Below, piece by piece: positions 40,448 to 45,000 of a stretch of DNA of 45,000 nt. The notes below the pieces were generated by a model. It did not search any database, was not told the origin of the DNA, and saw only the letters and a list, made by a program, of their open reading frames with translations. Source of the stretch: Leishmania martiniquensis (taxonomy: Eukaryota; Euglenozoa; Kinetoplastea; Trypanosomatida; Trypanosomatidae); the NCBI RefSeq assembly GCF_017916325.1, contig NC_090171.1, positions 152,501 through 197,500 of the forward strand, in the 5' to 3' direction. The first letter of the stretch is position 1. Each line of letters opens with the position of its first letter. A program made the position numbers and the translations under genes.

Positions 40448-40579
40448 GTATCTTGCCCTTTCCGTCGGCCTCTGGTGCTCTCCCTCTCGTATTGATGCGC
40501 CTCGGCCTGGCCATCAGGTGTAGTGACCTTGCCGTGAGAAAGGCGCACAGTTACGCCTACGAAGGACGCGCCCTTCAGC

Positions 40580-41860
40580 ATGGCGGCTGTTCCTATTCCC
40601 TTTGGGAGTGCGAAGGTGGGCATGCGTGTTCAGGATTACTGGGGCCGTTGCGGCACGCTGCGCTGGCTGGGGAAGCTCGAAAGGGACAATGCGCCGAATA
40701 GGGAGGCAGGCAAGTACTTCGGCATTGAGTACGACGACGAGAGCGAGAACCCGCTGCGCGGCAACGGCACGTGGAGAGGCCAACAGTACTTCGAGTGCGA
40801 GCCGCGTAAGGGCCTTCTCGTGAAGGTTGGCGAGATCTACCCCGAGATGAATGAGGAGCGGGTGGCAATGCTGCGCGAGCGCTTTGGAAAGCGTGTCGAG
40901 ACGTGGCATGACTTTGAACTGGTGAAGTTCTGCATTGCGCGCCGGTTTGATATGGAAAGGGTCTACGAGATGCTGGAGAAGCACCTGCAGTGGCGCGAGA
41001 ACTTTCAACCGAGTGCGGACGAGTATTTCCCCCAGACGATTCGCGAGGACTACCCGTGTGGCTACACAGGCACTGTCGACTACGATGAGAACCTTATTTA
41101 CTGCGAGCGTCCCGGCAACGGCGGCCGTTGCCATCCTTCCGAGTTTGTGCGCAAATATACACTGCCGGTTGTTGCGCGATGGCACGCGTGCGTGGTCGAA
41201 ATGGGCATTGCGCGCATGCGCGCCACAGGCTACCACTCCAAGCGAGTCTGCTACATTGTGGATCTGCTGAACGTGAAGGCCATGACGCGTTCCATGATCG
41301 GCTTTGCGCAGACGCTGGCAGCGGTCGAGCAGGACAACTACCCTGAAAACCTCGGGCGCGTCTTTATTGTAAACTGCCCGTCTTTCTTCTGCTTTGCGTG
41401 GAAGCTGCTGAAGATCTTCATCGATGAGCGTACGAACAAGAAGATTGATTTTTGTGCCCCGAACAAGGCGGTGGAGGCGATGCTGCCTGTGATGCGGCAG
41501 GAGGACATTCCGAACTTCTGCGGCGGGACGAGCAACAAGTGGATGGAAGCAGCGAACGGCATCATTGGCTCGACAAACCCACGCAAGGCATACCAGGGGG
41601 AGGGCTACAGCTTGCCCGCCGTCACGAGTGAAAAGGCGCAGGATGCCGGGCTGCCAGAGGAGAGCGAAAGCCTTCTCGAGAGCGCATGTGAAGAAGAGGC
41701 GCTGGCGGCCACGCCCTCCCTCGGTCCCCAGACAATCTCCGAGAGCCTTACGCTCACCGACAGTCCTAACGTTCCTGAGGAGCACAAGACAATGCCGAGG
41801 GTAGAGGGCAGCAGTGAAACGAGAGCCAACGATAAGCGAGACATTGGTGTGCGTCGATGA
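40580..41860 (+). CDS. CAP-Gly / CRAL-TRIO (Sec14-like) fusion protein
   Basis: A 426-residue protein with two domains. Residues 14-83 form a CAP-Gly domain: VGMRVQDYWGRCGTLRWLG, GKYFGIEYDDE, then NGTWRGQQYFECEPRKGLLV. The usual GKNDG tubulin-tail signature is replaced by GNGTW. Residues about 110-325 form a CRAL-TRIO lipid-binding domain: helix-rich start (DFELVKFCIARRFDMERVYE), PCGYTGTVDYDENLIYCERP, then YIVDLLNVKAM, YPENLGRVFIVNCPSFF and FCGGTSN. The last 100 residues are acidic and low-complexity. CAP-Gly domains bind microtubule or EEY/F tails and Sec14 domains carry phosphoinositides or other hydrophobic ligands, so it could link lipid transfer to the subpellicular microtubules. A 512-codon frame on the opposite strand overlaps it and is a shadow. 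Confidence 0.93.
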   Translation: MAAVPIPFGSAKVGMRVQDYWGRCGTLRWLGKLERDNAPNREAGKYFGIEYDDESENPLRGNGTWRGQQYFECEPRKGLLVKVGEIYPEMNEERVAMLRERFGKRVETWHDFELVKFCIARRFDMERVYEMLEKHLQWRENFQPSADEYFPQTIREDYPCGYTGTVDYDENLIYCERPGNGGRCHPSEFVRKYTLPVVARWHACVVEMGIARMRATGYHSKRVCYIVDLLNVKAMTRSMIGFAQTLAAVEQDNYPENLGRVFIVNCPSFFCFAWKLLKIFIDERTNKKIDFCAPNKAVEAMLPVMRQEDIPNFCGGTSNKWMEAANGIIGSTNPRKAYQGEGYSLPAVTSEKAQDAGLPEESESLLESACEEEALAATPSLGPQTISESLTLTDSPNVPEEHKTMPRVEGSSETRANDKRDIGVRR

Positions 41861-43343
41861 GCAATGGATATCTGTGTTTGTGTGCGTCTGTGTGTGTGTG
41901 TGCATCAGGGGGGGGAGGCTATTAGGGAAGGCTCTGCACGAATGCGGTCGAATGGGGACATAGAACGTGCCATGGTGCTTGCTTCGGGCCTTTGTGTATC
42001 TCTCGAGCAACAGAGCGTTTGTATGGGAAAGAGGGCGAGAAGGATGCACCACAGTAGAGCCAGCAGTAAGAGCGGAGGGAACCTGCGCGCTGGCAAAGTT
42101 GCGTTACTGAAGTGTGCATTTGTGGGCGTTGCCTTCGCGCGAGTCTGTGATCCCGCAGCTCGTTCCTCAGTGATAGTAGCAGTGCTACCAAGGCAAGAGG
42201 CGACACACGTTCGCGCTTTGGGGAGCGGGACTGTGTGTCTCCCTCAGTTCGGTTCCCCTTGCCCCGTGCTCCTTTCCCTTTTGTCCGCTCGTAAACTTTC
42301 TCACGGACACCCCTCCCCCCCCGAAAAGCCGTTACAGCCCCGTGACCCATAGTGACCACCTCTCCGTCTGTGACTCTCTGTCTCTTGTTCCGTATCTTCT
42401 CTGCTGTTTTGCTCCGCCCCCTCTCCACTTGCGCTTCTCCTCTTCTGCCTTCTCCAGTGGCCACCTTCTTCCCTCCTTCCTCCTCTTCCTTGGAGTCCCT
42501 CTTTCAGTGTGCTGTCCCCCCGCCGCCCCTTCGGCGACTTTGCCCCTACGCTCGCTTTGGGTTCCCGTCGCTCCCTCTCCTCCCTGTCTACACCTTTTCT
42601 TTCGTGCCTTCAGTTCGGGTATCCGCTGTTACACCTCTTATTCTCTTGCTTCAGGTGCTTTCTGCAGGAAACTTGCTTGAGTGACCGTTCAACTTCTATG
42701 CATCTGCGTATGTCTTCCCCATTTTTTCATTTGAGTGTGTGCTCTTAGTTCTATGGATGCGACAGACGCATTGGAGGTCTGTCGTGATTTTGCGTGAGGG
42801 CACGAAAGACGGTGGATGCGCTCAATTCTTTGTTGCCCTCTTTCGTCTCCTGTAAATGTATGCTGGTGTGTGTGTGTGTGCCCGACTCGCTGCTGCTGTT
42901 GTGATAGTGGCTCCGCTGCGGCACTTTTGTGTTCTGCTGAATGTTTCGGTATTTGTTGTTCTTCGACTTGGTAGGAGGTTTTGGTGCGTGAGTTGCGTCC
43001 TCATCGATCGCATGCGCTGTGTGTCACGCGCGCCGTGCCAGCTGCTCAACGGGTTTGGAGAGCGCCATAGACTCCTTTTCCCTTTTCGGCCTTCGTTTGA
43101 TGCTGATGTGCACCTACGCTTCTGTTCTCCTTCTTTTCTCTTGCTGATGTGCCCAGCTCCCGTCCATGTTCGCTCTCTCGGCCTACCCTGTCGGCCCCCG
43201 CGTGGCCTTCCCCGACTTCCTATTTTTCGTTTTGTTCGCCATGTGTTTCCTCACCGCTTCGCAGCGTCTATATAGACACATCACCCCTCGTTGTTTTAAT
43301 ACAGTGTTTGCTGACCCCCCTTCCTCCCCTCTCCTTCACAATC

Positions 43344-43490
43344 ATGTCGGACTTTATCGACGCCGGTGTATGCGTTCCCCACACTGGCGTAAAGGTTACA
43401 TAGAAGGGCGACCAGGTCGAACTAGTGGGACCACAGAGCAGGGGCTTCGGTGGTGCGTCTGAGGCAGCGATGCCGCTCGGTGTGCGATAA
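43344..43490 (+). pseudogene. Small open frame with one in-frame TAG
   Basis: From the ATG at 43,344 the frame reads 19 codons (MSDFIDAGVCVPHTGVKVT), then TAG at 43,401-43,403, then 28 further codons starting KGDQVELVGP and ending MPLGVR before TAA at 43,488-43,490. Both halves have the balanced, non-repetitive composition of real protein, unlike the surrounding pyrimidine tracts, and the pattern of Gly and alternating hydrophobic residues suggests beta strands. A splice-acceptor-like TTTTAATACAG ends at 43,304, 39 bases upstream, with no AG in between. It may be a decayed small gene, a sequencing error, or a chance frame. No homologue is recognised. Confidence 0.4.
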
Positions 43491-44510
43491 CCCAGCGGCC
43501 GAGGCGACGCGTTACGAGCCTGTGTGCGCACGCTCTACAGCAGCAGGGGCCTGAAGGGTTCGTCTAAAGACGGGGCTGGACGGACGGCGGCGAAAGCGTA
43601 AAGCGATACTTCGCCCCTCCTCCTCCTTTTCCCTTACTCCCTCCCTCCGTTGCGTGGCGACTTATCATCATGACTTCACCCGTTGAACGATTTTCAGCGT
43701 CTTAACCCCCCGCGCCTTTTTTTCTCACCTCATCCTGTCTCTAAACTCTTTTGTTCGCCGCCATTTATTGATGTCTACTGAGCCTTCGCGCTCTGCGTGA
43801 CTCGGGTGCAGTGCTGTCGTCTTCTATGTACTGCAAATCAGCAGGGGAGACAGGGAGGTTCAACAAAATGGTCAAAAACGACTTACTTGAAAGCAACGCA
43901 ACGGATGTGCCAGGGTCGGTGTCGTGCCAGGACATCCAGTACGAAGGCTGCGACCGGTGAGCTGCTGAAAAGGACTCCAGCACCCAATAGCTCGTAGCTC
44001 TCTCTCGCATGCTTTATACGTGACATGATCATCAGGGGTAGGGTAGGTAGAGAGGAGGCGGTACGGCGGACTCTTTGCATCGGAGTGTATTTTAGTGATG
44101 CCAGTGGCGGCGCTCACTTTTACCCTTAACGTGCTATGATCAGCGACCCTGTTTCTTCTAGTCTGCCACCTCCCTCTGCCTCGCTCTCGCTCGTGACGCT
44201 CCCACATCCCGCTATCCCTTTCACATGCGTTACTTCGTCTCTCCTCTTCAACGCCATCCTCACCTCCTCCTCCGCTTCTCAGGACCCTTCATCACGTTGC
44301 AAGCACAGATACAACCCTGGTGCGCCTCTGCTCTTGTGATCCCCTCTCCCATTCCCCTCCGCTCTTGGACACACTTGACCGTGCCCTGCGTGCCTCCGCC
44401 GCTAGTGCTCTTTTCCTTTTTGTTGTTGCCCCCCCCCTGCGCGTCTGTGCGCCAGTGAGCATCTTCCCCCCTCCTCTCTCTCTCCCTCAAAGTCCGCTTT
44501 TCTCCCTTTC

Positions 44511-44570
44511 AGCCGTGTTCTGCCTCTCCTCTGCCATTTACTCTCTTTTTTTCTTTTTTTTTCGACGGAG
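44511..44570 (+). promoter_or_regulatory. Putative trans-splice acceptor of the eIF4E gene
   Basis: A strong polypyrimidine tract (CTCTCTTTTTTTCTTTTTTT within it) is followed by CGACGGAG with the first AG at 44,569-44,570. This predicts a short 5' UTR of 28 bases before the ATG at 44,599. Confidence 0.65.
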
Positions 44571-44598
44571 AGCCCACGAAGGAGAGAAGAGTGCTAAA

Positions 44599-45000
44599 AT
44601 GTCGGCTACGCACGCATTGCGCGACCGGTGGTTTGTTAGCTTCCTGCCGCTGATGACCGCGGATATGGTCAATACAGAGTACAAGGGCAACTGGCAATTA
44701 GCAGCGCAGGAGCGCACGCAGAAACTTGACTGGATTACGTCGGTAGAGGAGCTCTGGTCTACGATGAACTCGCTGCCAAAGGTTCACCAACTAGGCATGG
44801 GGAGCACACTTATTTTTGCGCGCAACAATAAGGAGCCACCGAGCTACGAGGCGTACCCGAACGGCTCGCGCATCATGATTAATCTACTGAAGCCGCCGAC
44901 GACGGATGCCGGCCTTGAGCTGGTGCTGGCTGTTGTGATGGGTGAGACGATAGCGGAGAAGGCGAGCGACGGAAAACCCGTGTGCGATGTGCTGCGCATT
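44599..45000 (+). CDS. eIF4E-5-like cap-binding translation factor (3' truncated by window end)
   Basis: The first 134 codons of an eIF4E-family protein; the rest lies beyond the window. Aligned by eye with animal eIF4E: KGNWQLAAQE (Trp32) matches the first cap-stacking Trp region (SKTWQANL); SVEELWSTMNSLP (Trp53) matches the eIF4G-binding VEDFWALYNHI; STLIFARNNKEPPSYEAYPN matches SLFKDGIEPMWEDEKN. At the last place the second cap-stacking Trp is replaced by Tyr83. The N-terminus is short, unlike eIF4E-3 and -4. The position next to CRK3 agrees with my recollection that Leishmania eIF4E-5 lies in this part of chromosome 36. The start is the first ATG after the polypyrimidine tract. Confidence 0.85.
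   Translation, partial: MSATHALRDRWFVSFLPLMTADMVNTEYKGNWQLAAQERTQKLDWITSVEELWSTMNSLPKVHQLGMGSTLIFARNNKEPPSYEAYPNGSRIMINLLKPPTTDAGLELVLAVVMGETIAEKASDGKPVCDVLRI

Larger units (their letters stand above)
35850..40579. other. Very long spacer (4.7 kb), pyrimidine-rich
   Basis: The longest gene-poor stretch of the window. It starts with AT palindromes at 35,866-35,909 and continues as pyrimidine-rich plus strand with TG repeats near 37,701-37,718, 38,911-38,925 and 40,418-40,432. Minus-strand frames of 263 and 206 codons (36,801-36,010; 38,277-37,657) run against transcription and are Lys/Arg/Glu-rich, the reverse of pyrimidine tracts. Plus-strand ATG frames of 79-92 codons at 38,546, 39,243 and 39,564 have no domain. 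The 39,243-39,480 part is less biased than its surroundings. Confidence 0.5.
41861..44598. other. Spacer (2.7 kb) upstream of the eIF4E gene
   Basis: Pyrimidine-rich plus strand with TG repeats just after the CAP-Gly stop codon and at 42,867-42,880. Apart from the interrupted small frame at 43,344 and a 30-codon ATG frame at 43,868-43,960 (MVKNDLLESNATDVPGSVSC...), nothing coding is seen. The longer frames are of simple composition. Confidence 0.55.

Noticed and set aside
40514..42052. 512-codon open frame on the minus strand
   Set aside because: It lies fully antisense to the CAP-Gly/CRAL-TRIO gene, runs against the transcription unit and shows no domain; long antisense frames are common opposite GC-rich codon-biased genes.

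Overview
The window looks like nuclear DNA of a Leishmania-type trypanosomatid (Leishmaniinae). No gene has a visible intron. Genes lie in two long one-direction arrays, and spacers are long, full of polypyrimidine runs and CA/TG/AT microsatellites, and lack bacterial promoter or ribosome-binding signals. The encoded proteins include a CDK that matches my memory of Leishmania CRK3 almost residue for residue, and an eIF4E of the trypanosomatid type. PP2C, CRK3 and the eIF4E-5-like gene in this order fit the start of chromosome 36 of Leishmania. That placement rests on recall, not on a search. Many open frames begin with GTG or TTG in translation; I moved each start to the first plausible in-frame ATG.

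Layout. From 1 to about 21.06 kb all genes are on the minus strand. In transcription order, reading leftwards from the switch, they are SmD3, a short PP2C phosphatase, a GAF-like/coiled-coil protein, a double-length six-repeat mitochondrial carrier, a TPR/J-domain co-chaperone, a C2HC zinc-finger protein, a mitochondrial zinc-site protein (Cox5b/NDUFS6-like) and tRNA-dihydrouridine synthase 2. From about 22.17 kb to the end all genes are on the plus strand: a small single-pass membrane protein, ubiquilin/Dsk2, CRK3, a coiled-coil protein, mitochondrial EF-G1, an N-acylated WD40 protein, a CAP-Gly/CRAL-TRIO fusion and the first 134 codons of an eIF4E-5-like protein cut by the window end. The 1.1 kb between the arrays (21,056-22,165) is a divergent strand-switch region, the usual place where RNA polymerase II starts both polycistronic units.

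How it works together. The genes do not form a functional operon. As usual in trypanosomatids they would be co-transcribed and separated by spliced-leader trans-splicing and polyadenylation, with control mostly in the long untranslated regions. Purine-rich plus-strand spacers on the left and pyrimidine-rich ones on the right mirror the two directions of transcription. Themes that recur are mitochondrial function (carrier, EF-G1, zinc-site protein), RNA and translation (SmD3, Dus2, eIF4E-5), protein quality control (TPR/J protein, ubiquilin) and cell-cycle signalling (CRK3, PP2C).

I found no CRISPR array, insertion sequence, rRNA or convincing tRNA gene. The points that most deserve a second look are the six-repeat carrier, the CAP-Gly/CRAL-TRIO fusion with an altered CAP-Gly signature, the acylated WD40 protein, the eIF4E with a Trp-to-Tyr change at a cap-stacking position, and a small open frame at 43,344 interrupted by one in-frame TAG.
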